From Calothrix sp. CSU_2_0 (GTDB lineage: Bacteria > Cyanobacteriota > Cyanobacteriia > Cyanobacteriales > Nostocaceae), in assembly GCA_012034595.1 (NCBI GenBank), contig JAAUPE010000001.1, positions 62,001 through 126,000 on the forward strand: a stretch of DNA of 64,000 nucleotides, given 5' to 3'. This document shows positions 18,923 through 27,317 of the stretch, one piece after another. The position numbers were made by a program, and so were the translations under genes. The notes under the pieces are model-generated. The model did no database searches. It was not told the DNA's origin and saw only the letters and a program-made list of their open reading frames with translations. Each line of letters begins with the position of its first letter. The first letter of the stretch is position 1.

Positions 18923-18935
18923 GTTGTTGTCAAAA

Positions 18936-19121
18936 TTAAATGCGATCGCTTGCCATCCGCTTATTGGGGTCTATTTTTCCTTGAACCGGATTCCAATATT
19001 CGGATACTTCCCCAGAGAAACCAATCTCTTCCCCAGCACGTTCTAACATCGATTGCTGGCGGTTTTTGGCGAGGTGGTGGTGACGCTGCATCAATGCACG
19101 AGCTTGTTCTTGGGTAGACAT
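18936..19121 (-). CDS. gifA: Glutamine synthetase inactivating factor IF7 (GifA)
   Basis: A 61-residue basic, probably intrinsically disordered protein that binds and inactivates glutamine synthetase when ammonium is plentiful. It starts MSTQEQARALMQRHHHLAKN and continues RQQSMLERAGEEIG, matching the conserved core of cyanobacterial IF7/IF17 proteins; the C-terminal half contains YWNPVQGKIDP. Convergent placement next to glnA matches the gifA gene of Anabaena (asl2329 by my recollection). The ribosome site is GAGAGGAA before the ATG. A perfect NtcA site at 19190-19203 overlaps the likely promoter, consistent with NtcA repression during nitrogen limitation. A shorter C-terminal part than IF17 is normal for IF7. 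Confidence 0.93.
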   Translation of the reverse strand: MSTQEQARALMQRHHHLAKNRQQSMLERAGEEIGFSGEVSEYWNPVQGKIDPNKRMASDRI

Positions 19122-19189
19122 AACTAATTTCCTCTCTTTTAATTTTTTAATTTATTCTTTTCTCTCTTAATAGTATCTCACATAATTCT

Positions 19190-19203
19190 GTAACGGTTGT
19201 TAC
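19190..19203 (-). promoter_or_regulatory. NtcA binding site over the gifA promoter
   Basis: GTAACGGTTGTTAC is a perfect GTA-N8-TAC palindrome. Toward gifA (minus strand) it is followed after 14 bases by TACTAT, a plausible -10 element, so the site would be centred near -33, a repressing position. gif genes are known to be repressed by NtcA. Confidence 0.8.
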
Positions 19204-19278
19204 CAAACGATACATTTTTATAAAACTTTATAATTGCGGTGATTCTGAGCAATACTCGAAGTAGTTTTAGTTGTTCTG

Positions 19279-19614
19279 ATGCATCACATGCGCGATAAAC
19301 CTACGGTTCGCTTATGCGATGATGGTGCAAGGCATCTGCTTTATCGCGATCGCCGTTTGCAATCAACTTTGGTGGTTTTACTAGTTTGGGGAATTGTCAG
19401 TTTACTGCAATGGTTCCAGATGCAATAGTTGGTTGTGGGGTTAACTGTGGTGTTGGCATTGCAGAGTCTACGCATGTTACTGGGAAAAGCCAGAAATGTC
19501 AGGATTTTAGAGGATGGGGATTTGTCAAAGGTATCAGTTTTGGTGCCAGCGAAAAATGAAAGTGTGGTTTTGCCAACCCAAACAAATTTACACCAAACAA
19601 AAACTCACAATTAG
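19279..19614 (+). pseudogene. Decayed N-terminal fragment of a family 2 glycosyltransferase
   Basis: The frame from ATG 19279 encodes MHHMRDKPTVRLCDDGARH, a membrane segment (STLVVLLVWGIVSLLQWF), then a TAG stop at 19426-19428. The same frame continues with a second membrane segment and VSVLVPAKNESVVLP, the beta strand and nucleotide-binding start of a GT2 domain, before it degenerates and ends at 19614. The catalytic domain is absent downstream. In related genomes a full-length glycosyltransferase with this N-terminus exists (recollection). It is therefore a truncated remnant with an in-frame stop. Confidence 0.75.
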
Positions 19615-19742
19615 GGATTCACCGCAACCCCCCTGAGAAGTATCCGCATTTCTACTATTGGATGACCGAATAAGCCGCAATTTATTCGTTACAATTCTTA
19701 GTAAGTGCTGTAAAAAATATTTGACAAAACCGTAATAACACC

Positions 19743-20642
19743 ATGACTGTTGCTTATCCTCGGAAATTCCAAAACGCTTTAGGAGCCAGAGAAATCTTAA
19801 AGCAAGTAGTGCGCGATCGCGAAATTCACTTGATTACCCTCAATCGTTACCGCTATAGCGAGCAGCGCAGTTGCAAGGATTTAACAGACTTGATCGAGCA
19901 GTTAAATGGAAAATCACCACAACTAATAAAAGATTTATCCCACCACATTGCCGATGAAGCTCGCCATGCAATGTGGTTAACTGATTTATTGGTAGATATT
20001 GGCAGCAGTGTCGCTACACCTCCGGGAACCTCCTATGTGAAGGAGTTTGAACGTCTCTTAGATAGCGAACTCCACGATGCTGATAAAGACCTTGATGATT
20101 TTCTAATTTCGACTTTAGCAGCAATTAATGTCACTGAAAAACGCGGTTGCGAGTATTTCTCTGCTCACATCTACGCTCTCAAGCAAGCACCACAAACCGA
20201 AGAGAATATCAAGATTCGCGAAACAATCGAAAAAATTCTCCCAGAAGAAGCTGGACATGTTCGTTGGGGAAACCGTTGGTTGGGACAATTAGCAGCTAAA
20301 AGTCCTGAAAATCGTCAGAAGGTAGAGCAAGCTAAACAAAGATATTCTGCCATCGAACAAGCAGCGTTTGAATCGGGAATGGATATTACTTTGGGTGCTG
20401 AATTGCGTCGAGTCAGTAATCTATTAGATGTGGCAAATACCATGTCTGTGTGGGAACGTCCTCAGTATTTAATGGAGCGTTTACCACAAACTTTGCTAGC
20501 ACCAGAGTTACAGTTTACCAGAATTGAGGCAGCACAAAGAGCTTGGCAACGTGACCCGCAAGCTTTTGTGGAAAAGTTTGTCCCCATGTTCATTAATGGG
20601 ATTAAGGGGATGGAAAAGAAAGAGAAACAAAAGGCTGTTTAA
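19743..20642 (+). CDS. Ferritin-like di-iron domain protein
   Basis: A 299-residue soluble protein whose middle forms a four-helix ferritin-like bundle. The metal-ligand pattern is visible: Glu40 in NRYRYSEQ, ADEARHAMW (Glu72, His75), TEKRGCEYFSAH (Glu132/Glu137, His142) and LPEEAGHVRW (Glu169, His172). Proteins of this type are distributed among cyanobacteria and may act as oxidases or iron-linked stress proteins; no specific reaction can be assigned. The C-terminal 110 residues are helical without recognisable motifs. The gene stands alone on the plus strand; a G+C-rich palindrome after its end may serve as a transcription end. Confidence 0.75.
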   Translation: MTVAYPRKFQNALGAREILKQVVRDREIHLITLNRYRYSEQRSCKDLTDLIEQLNGKSPQLIKDLSHHIADEARHAMWLTDLLVDIGSSVATPPGTSYVKEFERLLDSELHDADKDLDDFLISTLAAINVTEKRGCEYFSAHIYALKQAPQTEENIKIRETIEKILPEEAGHVRWGNRWLGQLAAKSPENRQKVEQAKQRYSAIEQAAFESGMDITLGAELRRVSNLLDVANTMSVWERPQYLMERLPQTLLAPELQFTRIEAAQRAWQRDPQAFVEKFVPMFINGIKGMEKKEKQKAV

Positions 20643-20673
20643 TCTTTTCGTGATGATTAATTGTATCATTGAT

Positions 20674-20698
20674 GAGGGCGGGAAAACCCCGCCCCTAC
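20674..20698. repeat. Dispersed GGGCGGG/CCCGCCC palindrome
   Basis: GGGCGGG AAAA CCCCGCCC, directly after the ferritin-like gene. A related copy with GTAGGGG and CCCCGCCC is at 34196-34220. It is GC-rich in an AT-rich spacer, and lacks a following T run. Confidence 0.65.
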
Positions 20699-20781
20699 GA
20701 TAATTTGGGTGGTAAAATTTATTTTTTGGTGTTCACTAAATATTCAAAAAGATTGTGGGAAACTCAATATTCAGAACTTGA

Positions 20782-22140
20782 TTAAGAACTTGCCAGTGGT
20801 TCACCCTTAATTTGATTTTGCCTTGCCAAAGTCCGAGGTAAATGTACCCCAAGGGCAACTATAATAATCCCCATATAGGCTGAAAGTCCCATCCATAACA
20901 GGTGATTGTTGTGCAAATACCAACCAGCAAAAGCCAAGGGAAGAAAACCGACTCCAAAGGCAATTAAAACAGCATTGCGGAGAATTGCCCCTTCCTTCAA
21001 GCCAATAAAATATCCTTCCAACATAAACGCGATCGCAGTTAATCCCAAAAGCGGTAATAACCAGATTGTATAATCAATAATATTTTGATTAATTTCTCGA
21101 TGATTGGTTAAAATTCCAAATACTGTATCTGGGAAAAGCACAGATGTAAATGCGATCGCACTGGCAATTACCAAACTGGTGAGGATGGAAACTATCAAAA
21201 GTGGTAAAAACTGCTCTTTATTTCCTTTTGCCTTAAAGTTTCCCGTCAGAGTTTGAGTCGTTAAACCCACACCTTGGATAGTAAATTGACTAAACAAAGC
21301 AATTTGCAACAGCAACCCATTCTCAGCTAAAACATTTGTCCCCATTGCTGCACTTAGATTCGTAAAAATCGAGTAAGTCGAAATTAAAACTAAAAATCTA
21401 ATTAATATATTACTTTTCAAAGCCACCGTATCCTTGAGCGCAACCCCATCAAAAACTTGTGCGATCGCAGTTGCTAGCACTTTCCATTCGACACTAAAAC
21501 AAGCCCAAATTAACCCAACTAACAACGCTAAATACTGACTAATAGCCGTTGCTAATCCCGCACCAATACTTTCCCAACCCCACTTGACAATCATCAAGTA
21601 ATCTAACCCCACATTAGAACCATTACCGACGAGAGACATCACCAACACAGCAACATTCATTTCCCTACCTAAAAACCAACCAATCAAGACAAAGTTGATT
21701 AAGACAGCAGGGGCACCCCAAATTCGACCGTAAAAATAATCAACCCCAGAAGCTTCAATCTCCGGGGAACCACTTAAAATAGTAAAGCCAATTTTTTGTA
21801 AAGGATATTGTAATAGCAAAATTAGTAACCCAATACCCAAAGCAATTAAACCACTTCGCAACCCAGCTAGAATCACAGCATTCGAGTCATCCAAACCAAC
21901 AGCCTGAGCAGTAATCGCATTTGTACTAGAACGTAAAAACTTTAACACCCGATACAGATAATCAAACAGAATAGTCGCTAAAATTACCCCAGCCAAATGC
22001 CGAATATCTGCCAAATGTCCCAAAAAAGCAATATCGACCAAACCAGCGAGGGGAACCATCATATTAGAAAGAACGCTAACACTTGCCAATCGGTAAAAAC
22101 GTGGCAAAAAACTATATTGGGTTGGTAGGGCAAATTGCAT
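20782..22140 (-). CDS. MATE-family (DinF-like) multidrug/metabolite exporter
   Basis: An inner-membrane antiporter of the MATE family with about 12 transmembrane helices and 452 residues from the start chosen here (MQFALPTQYSFLPRFYRLA). A start 28 codons upstream is possible but would add a hydrophilic, Asn/Ser-rich leader unlike the family. Recognisable are NMMVPLAGLVDIAFLGHLADIRHLAG (about residues 28-53) and the second-half counterpart around the GVGLTTQTLTGNF segment. Exported substrate cannot be deduced; DinF-like members export toxic metabolites or drugs using Na+ or H+. An Xre-type regulator gene lies just upstream on the same strand, about 107 bases from this start. Confidence 0.87.
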   Translation of the reverse strand: MQFALPTQYSFLPRFYRLASVSVLSNMMVPLAGLVDIAFLGHLADIRHLAGVILATILFDYLYRVLKFLRSSTNAITAQAVGLDDSNAVILAGLRSGLIALGIGLLILLLQYPLQKIGFTILSGSPEIEASGVDYFYGRIWGAPAVLINFVLIGWFLGREMNVAVLVMSLVGNGSNVGLDYLMIVKWGWESIGAGLATAISQYLALLVGLIWACFSVEWKVLATAIAQVFDGVALKDTVALKSNILIRFLVLISTYSIFTNLSAAMGTNVLAENGLLLQIALFSQFTIQGVGLTTQTLTGNFKAKGNKEQFLPLLIVSILTSLVIASAIAFTSVLFPDTVFGILTNHREINQNIIDYTIWLLPLLGLTAIAFMLEGYFIGLKEGAILRNAVLIAFGVGFLPLAFAGWYLHNNHLLWMGLSAYMGIIIVALGVHLPRTLARQNQIKGEPLASS

Positions 22141-22246
22141 AAAATGGTTTGACTGGAATTTATTTGAGTTAAAACTCCTTGAGTTTACGTTACTAAAGAA
22201 AATTAAGTTGCGATCGCACATCACATTTGATAATTATTACTAGCTA

Positions 22247-22609
22247 CTAACTTGCCTTTATCTCTTCTTCCCCAGATTCCATTGCGATCGCCAACCTATT
22301 TGCACCAGCTTGAACAATCAAAGCAACCTGCGACAAAGGCATATTATTCATTTGCCTGAGAATAATCGTTAAATCCGAAGCTTCTTGTATGGGTTTACCT
22401 TCTAAATAAGAAAGCAATTCCTCCATAGTATAACCAGCGTGAACTGCAATTCGCGACAAGTTCTCAGTATCGGGAACTTTCACCCCTTTTTCCCACATTT
22501 GAACAGCAGTCGCAGAAACTCCCAAAAGCTTACAAAAAGCTCTCTGACTCATATCACCACGAGCCTGCTTGATAATTTCAATCAGTTTTTTTTTGCCTTC
22601 GTCATTCAC
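22247..22609 (-). CDS. Xre-family helix-turn-helix regulator
   Basis: A 120-residue protein with an N-terminal lambda-repressor-like helix-turn-helix: QRAFCKLLGVSATAVQMWEKGVKVPDTENLSRIAVHAG (about residues 22-60). The remainder is a short helical tail with no recognised ligand domain, ending in an acidic GEEEIKAS. It lies upstream of and on the same strand as the MATE exporter and may control it, though the two are separated by about 100 bases and no operator was identified. Confidence 0.82.
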   Translation of the reverse strand: MNDEGKKKLIEIIKQARGDMSQRAFCKLLGVSATAVQMWEKGVKVPDTENLSRIAVHAGYTMEELLSYLEGKPIQEASDLTIILRQMNNMPLSQVALIVQAGANRLAIAMESGEEEIKAS

Positions 22610-22774
22610 GGCTACTGCGGCTACTCCACTGCGATCGCAACTTTAGCGTCAATAATAATAAGTTTACTTTTTGGTTGACAGACTTGCCCAGTTTTTATAT
22701 GATTACTTAAGTTGGCACGTTGCTATCTAAAGGAAGCATTTCAATTTTTTGCTGGTATTTAGGAAGGGTGTATC

Positions 22775-23224
22775 ATGACTAGCAAGCTATTCAATCAGAA
22801 GCGGTATAAACTTCAAAGTCTAATATCATTGGGGAAAATCAACCCCAGAGTTTGGCGTTTAAGGGAAGAACAGATTCTCCAAGCTCTGAGAGCGAGAGGG
22901 TATGACGTACAAAAAATTAAGAAAATGAAATACCTCCAGCATCAAGTTTGTATTTCCTACTGGGATACAAAAGGTGGGGTATGCAGTGGATTTTTCAGTT
23001 ACCGGATTTTTGAACGTTGGCAAAGTGCTGTAGAAAAGCTAGTTTATGCATGTAATAGTTTATATGAAATGCATTCCCTCAGCAAGTTAATTGAGTACGA
23101 GTTTACCCATTATCCCTATCCTGGGGAAATACAAGCAGCCATTAGCGAAACCATAGAAGCTTGCACTTGTCAACTAACAGAACTTGCTAGTTACAAACGC
23201 AACTCCCATCTAATCGCAAGCTAA
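22775..23224 (+). CDS. Hypothetical protein, 149 residues
   Basis: No family recognised. The protein is basic at its N-terminus (NQKRYKLQSL), then has a helical RLREEQILQALRARGYDVQKIKKMKYL segment, a beta-rich core (QVCISYWDTKGGVCSGFFSYRIFERW, about residues 67-92) and a helical C-terminal part with paired cysteines (EACTC). No signal peptide or membrane segment. The start ATG follows GGAAGGGTGTATC, a usable ribosome site. It is transcribed away from the Xre gene, and next to the convergent dacB. Intact length and good start context suggest it is a real gene. Confidence 0.65.
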   Translation: MTSKLFNQKRYKLQSLISLGKINPRVWRLREEQILQALRARGYDVQKIKKMKYLQHQVCISYWDTKGGVCSGFFSYRIFERWQSAVEKLVYACNSLYEMHSLSKLIEYEFTHYPYPGEIQAAISETIEACTCQLTELASYKRNSHLIAS

Positions 23225-23285
23225 CTTTAGTATCTACAATCATTAAAAACAGCCTTTACTATCGTAGACCAATCTTCCATTCTTC

Positions 23286-23310
23286 TCCGCGCCTCTGCGT
23301 CTCTGCGTGA
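23286..23310. repeat. Dispersed CTCTGCGTCTCTGCGTGA repeat
   Basis: Three near-tandem copies of CTCTGCG(T/C) between two convergent genes. This short motif recurs between genes in many cyanobacterial genomes (recollection). Confidence 0.5.
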
Positions 23311-23332
23311 CAGAAAAAAAGATATATTTAAC

Positions 23333-24796
23333 TTAACACCTCCGCAACTGCGTCATCCTCACCACCATCTCATCAACAGCTTGCCTTAAAACCCGTGCAG
23401 GTTGTTCACTTTGATTGACAATAATGCTAAAAACCAACGGTTCATAACTTGGTGCATTCAAATATCCCGACAGCGAAACAACACCACCCACCGTACCCGT
23501 TTTTGCCACCACAATACCCTCAGCAGCAGTACCACGAAATCTATTCTTCAACGTACCAGTTTTCCCTCCCACAGGCAAAGAAGCGCGAAAAACAGGTGCA
23601 GCAGTAGACTTTGACATCCCTCGTAAAACCTGCACCAATGCCTCAGGACTAATTAAATTTTTCCGCGACAAACCCGAACCATCAACGGTGAAATAACCCG
23701 CTTGATTAACCCCCAACTGGGTTAAAGTCGTTTTCAAAACCTCCAAACCCACAGATGCACTCGATTGTCCAGGCTTTCTTGTTTGCTTCACTGCCATAAC
23801 ATTTAATACCGACTCTGCAAACAAATTATTACTATCCACATTTGTCGTCTTTACTAATTCCGAAAGCGGTGGTGATTGAATTGCGGCAACTTCAGTTTGA
23901 GTACTTCCACCTGCTGCTACTGCCGTTTCTTGCAAACTTATACTTTCATTCGCCAGTGCTACACGCAAGCGACGCAAGAAAAAATAATTTGGGTCAACTA
24001 CAGGTAAAGTCACAGAAAATGGACTAGCACTAGCTGCCAATTGCCCCTGAATTTTGAGAATATTTCCCGATAAATCACGGGTAACAGACAAGTCAGTTGC
24101 TGAATTATTAACTGCGGTTGTAGATAAATTGAGAATTTTCCAAATACCCGCTTCATTGCGATCAACCCAGGAAACTTGTAAAGGTTTACCAACAGCTTGC
24201 GGTACAAGTCGAATTGTAAACAGATTCTCATTCACCATAAAACTGCCCACAGGTGCGCCATAATCAGACTGGATATCCTCCCACTGCCAACTCGGTTGAA
24301 CAACATCACCTTGAACGTAGCTATCATCAGCAATTAATTTTTTAATTTGGGTAATCCCTTTAGCTTTGAGTTGCTTTGCCAATACAGCCAATTGAGCATC
24401 GGTAATACTCGGATCACCCCTACCTACAACCCTGAATACACCAGGTTCTTGCTGATAGATAGATGTGCGAATACGAAAATTAGCCCCTAATTGCTGTAAT
24501 GCGGCTGCGGTGGTGAGTAACTTCGTATTAGAAGCAGGAGTAAAATACTTATTAGCATCGCGAGTATAGAGAGTTTGCCCCGAATTTAAACCTTGTACCA
24601 AAATTCCCCAACGCACACGGGTAAAAGTTGCACGATTTGCGATCGCATCTAAATTACTCCCTAGTTGTGCAGGGCAAATAGTTTTTGCAGTTTGGGTTGG
24701 TGCTGTTGGAGTCTGTGCTGTTGCAGTTTGGGGAATCAAACCGAATTGAGTGCTGAGAAAAAGTAACAGAAAACTGATACGAATATGTTGGGACAT
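23333..24796 (-). CDS. dacB: D-alanyl-D-alanine carboxypeptidase/endopeptidase (PBP4-type, peptidase S13)
   Basis: A periplasmic penicillin-binding protein that trims or cleaves peptidoglycan crosslinks. An N-terminal signal peptide (hydrophobic ISFLLLFLSTQFGLI, then Ala/Thr-rich) is followed by the catalytic domain. The three active-site motifs are present: SxxK as SNTK (89-92), SxN as SNN (322-324) and KTG (412-414). A long insert between the first two motifs (about residues 95-300) is normal for the S13 class. Length 487 is typical. No obvious operon partner. Confidence 0.93.
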   Translation of the reverse strand: MSQHIRISFLLLFLSTQFGLIPQTATAQTPTAPTQTAKTICPAQLGSNLDAIANRATFTRVRWGILVQGLNSGQTLYTRDANKYFTPASNTKLLTTAAALQQLGANFRIRTSIYQQEPGVFRVVGRGDPSITDAQLAVLAKQLKAKGITQIKKLIADDSYVQGDVVQPSWQWEDIQSDYGAPVGSFMVNENLFTIRLVPQAVGKPLQVSWVDRNEAGIWKILNLSTTAVNNSATDLSVTRDLSGNILKIQGQLAASASPFSVTLPVVDPNYFFLRRLRVALANESISLQETAVAAGGSTQTEVAAIQSPPLSELVKTTNVDSNNLFAESVLNVMAVKQTRKPGQSSASVGLEVLKTTLTQLGVNQAGYFTVDGSGLSRKNLISPEALVQVLRGMSKSTAAPVFRASLPVGGKTGTLKNRFRGTAAEGIVVAKTGTVGGVVSLSGYLNAPSYEPLVFSIIVNQSEQPARVLRQAVDEMVVRMTQLRRC

Positions 24797-25059
24797 AATT
24801 TATCGGTAGAGTTTTAAAAAATACCTGATGAATTGAGAAGTTAATTATACAAATTTTCGCGCCAACGTTTACCGCAGAAGCTTTTAGCAAGTCTATTGTT
24901 TCTTAGAGAAGAAATAATTAAAACATCGCTACTGAATGTATTTATCACAAAATAACGCACTTGTGTACGTTCCTTTGCATGTATTCAAAACTATTGGTGA
25001 TGAAATATTCTCTTATTCTGCGATCGCCTAGTGATTCTTTGGGAACATCGTGCTAATTT

Positions 25060-25470
25060 TTAACCATCCGTTAATAGCCAGTTCTCCAAGCTGATTCCTT
25101 CTACCCGCAACAAATCAGAATCATGGGAAACCAAAATTAAGCCACGTATAATTGCAGTTGCTGCTATCAATACATCAGCATCTTGGATTGGTGTACCTTT
25201 AATTTTTAAATCCGCATGAATTTTACAAGCTTGTTCAATAATTTCTATGTCGTCCAAAAACAAAATATCGTAATCTATACAAAATTGATTAAAATCAGCT
25301 AGTTGTCTAGCAGCATTTATAGATATCAATCCCCGTTTTACTTCATAATAAGTTATGCAACTTATAAATACTTCTTTACCCGAACGAGTAGCTTGTCTTA
25401 AACGACTATTTACATCTATATTCTTTTTCAAAATATAGGTGACAATATTTGTATCTAAAAGATAGGTCAC
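25060..25470 (-). CDS. PIN-domain toxin (VapC family)
   Basis: A 136-residue ribonuclease toxin of the VapC type that cleaves RNA, usually tRNA. Acidic catalytic residues are visible in LLDTNIV (Asp6), the YYEVKRG glutamate (about 44), and QDADVLIAATA (about 96-106) plus SHDSDL (about 115-120). It starts with GTG at 25468-25470, whose G is the last base of the upstream antitoxin stop (TAGTG overlap), so the pair is translationally coupled. Confidence 0.87.
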   Translation of the reverse strand: MTYLLDTNIVTYILKKNIDVNSRLRQATRSGKEVFISCITYYEVKRGLISINAARQLADFNQFCIDYDILFLDDIEIIEQACKIHADLKIKGTPIQDADVLIAATAIIRGLILVSHDSDLLRVEGISLENWLLTDG

Positions 25471-25769
25471 TATCTTGATGCCCCTTCTACTGCTTCATCA
25501 AATATTTTAATTTGTTCTGGTGTTAAATCATTTAAAGTTCCTGAAACTGCTTCTAATGTCAATAATTTTGTAATTCGACGTGTCAGTTCATTATCAGGAA
25601 TAGCGGTCATTTCTTCAGGAGTTAATTGACCAAATAACTCTACCAACATTTCGAGCATTTCCATTTTATTTAATCTCACCACATATAAGCTATTACCTTT
25701 AAATAACTTTTCCATAATTGGTGAGATACGGTCAATAAGTTCTTGATTATAGTTAGATACATCTTGCAT
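25470..25769 (-). CDS. Probable antitoxin of the PIN toxin
   Basis: A 99-residue acidic, fully helical protein with no recognisable DNA-binding motif. It lies directly upstream of the PIN toxin with a one-base overlap, the standard order for antitoxin then toxin. The sequence (EMLVELFGQLTPEEM, KIFDEAVEGASR) is typical of a small partner protein, but the family is not identified; the call rests on operon position. Confidence 0.6.
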   Translation of the reverse strand: MQDVSNYNQELIDRISPIMEKLFKGNSLYVVRLNKMEMLEMLVELFGQLTPEEMTAIPDNELTRRITKLLTLEAVSGTLNDLTPEQIKIFDEAVEGASR

Positions 25770-25854
25770 GATTTATACCCCTTGCCTTCAATATCGAATA
25801 CCAATTCTATTTTACATGCTACTTTGTGGTTCGTAGGCTTGATGTTCTAGAGCG

Positions 25855-26106
25855 CTAATTTGCGATCGCAACCTTTATAGTAAGTTTTGGATTGCGATCG
25901 CATGTGATTGCCAAGGGCATCGCACCAATGAAACTATAATTTTGTTGTAGTGCGATCGCTTTCCTGCGGTTCTCTTCAGGCAGGGTAAACTGTATGCGAT
26001 TGCCTCCGGCAGTAAGCTCCACGCGATCGCATTTATCCAAAATATTTCTCATATTCATCATGGCTACCAATCCAAAACCATGTAAGCGTATCACCTGCCA
26101 AAACAC
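25855..26106 (-). pseudogene. Doubtful 83-residue ORF, possible histidine-kinase ATPase remnant
   Basis: A GTG-started frame with an in-frame stop directly upstream. HGFGLVAMMNMRNILDKC followed by NRIQFTLPEENRR resembles the G2 box and last strand of a HATPase_c domain, but the rest of such a domain is absent. Its length, start and several HIP1 octamers inside it suggest a decayed fragment rather than a working gene. Confidence 0.3.
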
Positions 26107-26243
26107 CTATTGCTCGATAATTTATCGAAGTTTAACGAATAATCAGTTTTGCGTCGTAACCCAACGTTTAGATATTTCTGATAATTTAAAAGTATAAATG
26201 TTGAGTTATACAAAGCCTTCACCCAACCTACTAAATTTGGGTA

Positions 26244-26666
26244 TTACACTGTCCAGTCTTCAAAGCGCAATTCCAAGATTTTGCCAAAATCAGACAGGTT
26301 GCGTGTTAACAATGTTGCATCATTAGCGATGGTAATTGAGGCAATTTTTAAATCCATCGTACCAAGTCGAGGATAAATTTTTCGGAGACGTTGGAATTCT
26401 AAGGCAGATTTTTTATCGAAGTCTACTATCGGAATATTACGATAATTTTCTAAATGTTGTTGTAATTGGCTGTAGGCTTCTATTTGAGCTTCTATGGTTT
26501 GAGCTTTCGCTACATAGCTTAACCAACCGCGAGTTTGTTCTTCATAACTAATTATTGTTGCAGATATTTCGTTCGCTCCGAGGCCTGCCAATTTTGTGAA
26601 TAAAGGGCTTGCGGCTTTTCCACCACGTTGAATAATGCTTAAGTGGTCGGTATCAAGTAAATACAT
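26244..26666 (-). CDS. PIN-domain toxin (VapC family), second system
   Basis: A 140-residue PIN ribonuclease. Catalytic acidic residues are in YLLDTDHLS (Asp5, Asp7), SYEEQTRGW (Glu about 43), MDLKIASIT (Asp about 106) and the C-terminal RNLSDFGKI segment (Asp about 126). It differs clearly from the PIN protein at 25060, so this is an independent system rather than a duplicate. It starts one base after the end of the small upstream gene, forming an operon. Confidence 0.87.
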   Translation of the reverse strand: MYLLDTDHLSIIQRGGKAASPLFTKLAGLGANEISATIISYEEQTRGWLSYVAKAQTIEAQIEAYSQLQQHLENYRNIPIVDFDKKSALEFQRLRKIYPRLGTMDLKIASITIANDATLLTRNLSDFGKILELRFEDWTV

Positions 26667-26667
26667 C

Positions 26668-26877
26668 CTAATCTTCGCATTGATTATCTAAATCTGGACG
26701 TAAAGATTCACGATATTCATGTCCTAATTTCATCGCTTCATCAAAAGTAGAATTATTCGCAAAACTACCAGAGATTTTTTGCCACCAAGGGATAACCTTT
26801 GAAGATTCAGGTTCTAATTTGTCTTTGAGTTGTGCGACTTCAGCTTCTAAAATTGCTACTCTGTCTTCTATCTGCAT
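26668..26877 (-). CDS. Probable antitoxin, 69 residues
   Basis: Begins with a short coiled coil (RVAILEAEVAQLKDKL, about residues 6-21) and continues into a WWQKISGSFANNSTFDEAMKLG helix, a pattern seen in small antitoxins paired with PIN toxins. No DNA-binding domain is visible. It lies one base upstream of the second PIN toxin gene, on the same strand. Confidence 0.68.
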   Translation of the reverse strand: MQIEDRVAILEAEVAQLKDKLEPESSKVIPWWQKISGSFANNSTFDEAMKLGHEYRESLRPDLDNQCED

Positions 26878-26938
26878 TGTTGATAACTTCCTAATGTTGA
26901 TATAATTTGGTTTGTTTTTTATGCTTCCTTATATCAGT

Positions 26939-27178
26939 TTATTTTTTTATTATTTCAGATAACCATTGCTCCGCTTCGTAATATGTAAAACCATGACAAC
27001 CTAATCCGTCAAATTGTTTGCGATATTCAACATATATATTATAAGGATTAGAATCTATATCAATATCCCAATGAGGTTTATCTAAATCAGGCTTTTTACC
27101 TCCAGTATTCCAGCAATAAATAACTGTTGGTAATACCTGACTTTTCATAAAGCTAGAAATCTTTTTCTTGTTAGCCAT
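26939..27178 (-). CDS. Hypothetical protein, 79 residues
   Basis: A small soluble protein starting MANKKKISSFMKSQVLPTVI. It has a Trp/Asp-rich middle (DKPHWDIDIDSNPYN) and a YYEAEQWLSEI helix at the end. Not recognised; it is adjacent to the toxin-antitoxin genes but has no features of either class. Confidence 0.5.
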   Translation of the reverse strand: MANKKKISSFMKSQVLPTVIYCWNTGGKKPDLDKPHWDIDIDSNPYNIYVEYRKQFDGLGCHGFTYYEAEQWLSEIIKK

Positions 27179-27250
27179 AATGATTATTTGGTTACAATCT
27201 ACTTCTAATTATATTAGATTTAAATACATTCAAGTTGACTCTGCATCAAA

Positions 27251-27280
27251 AAATAAAAAAGGGCAGACAAAATGCCCACC
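27251..27280 (-). terminator. Rho-independent terminator of tkt
   Basis: On the minus strand GGGCA and TGCCC form a short stem around TTTTGTC, followed by TTTTTTATTT. It lies 38 bases after the tkt stop codon. Confidence 0.85.
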
Positions 27281-27317
27281 CCATAAGTAAAGATTTATTA
27301 AATCAAACTATTAGCAA

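Noticed and set aside
18936..19121. Plus-strand ORF at 18827-19117 as the real gene here
   Set aside because: The minus-strand frame encodes a clear IF7 (GifA) protein with a good ribosome site and NtcA site; the plus-strand frame starts in the tandem repeat.
19122..19189. Glutamine riboswitch ahead of gifA
   Set aside because: The leader after the likely -10 element is only about 50 A-rich bases; no glnA-RNA-type motif was seen.
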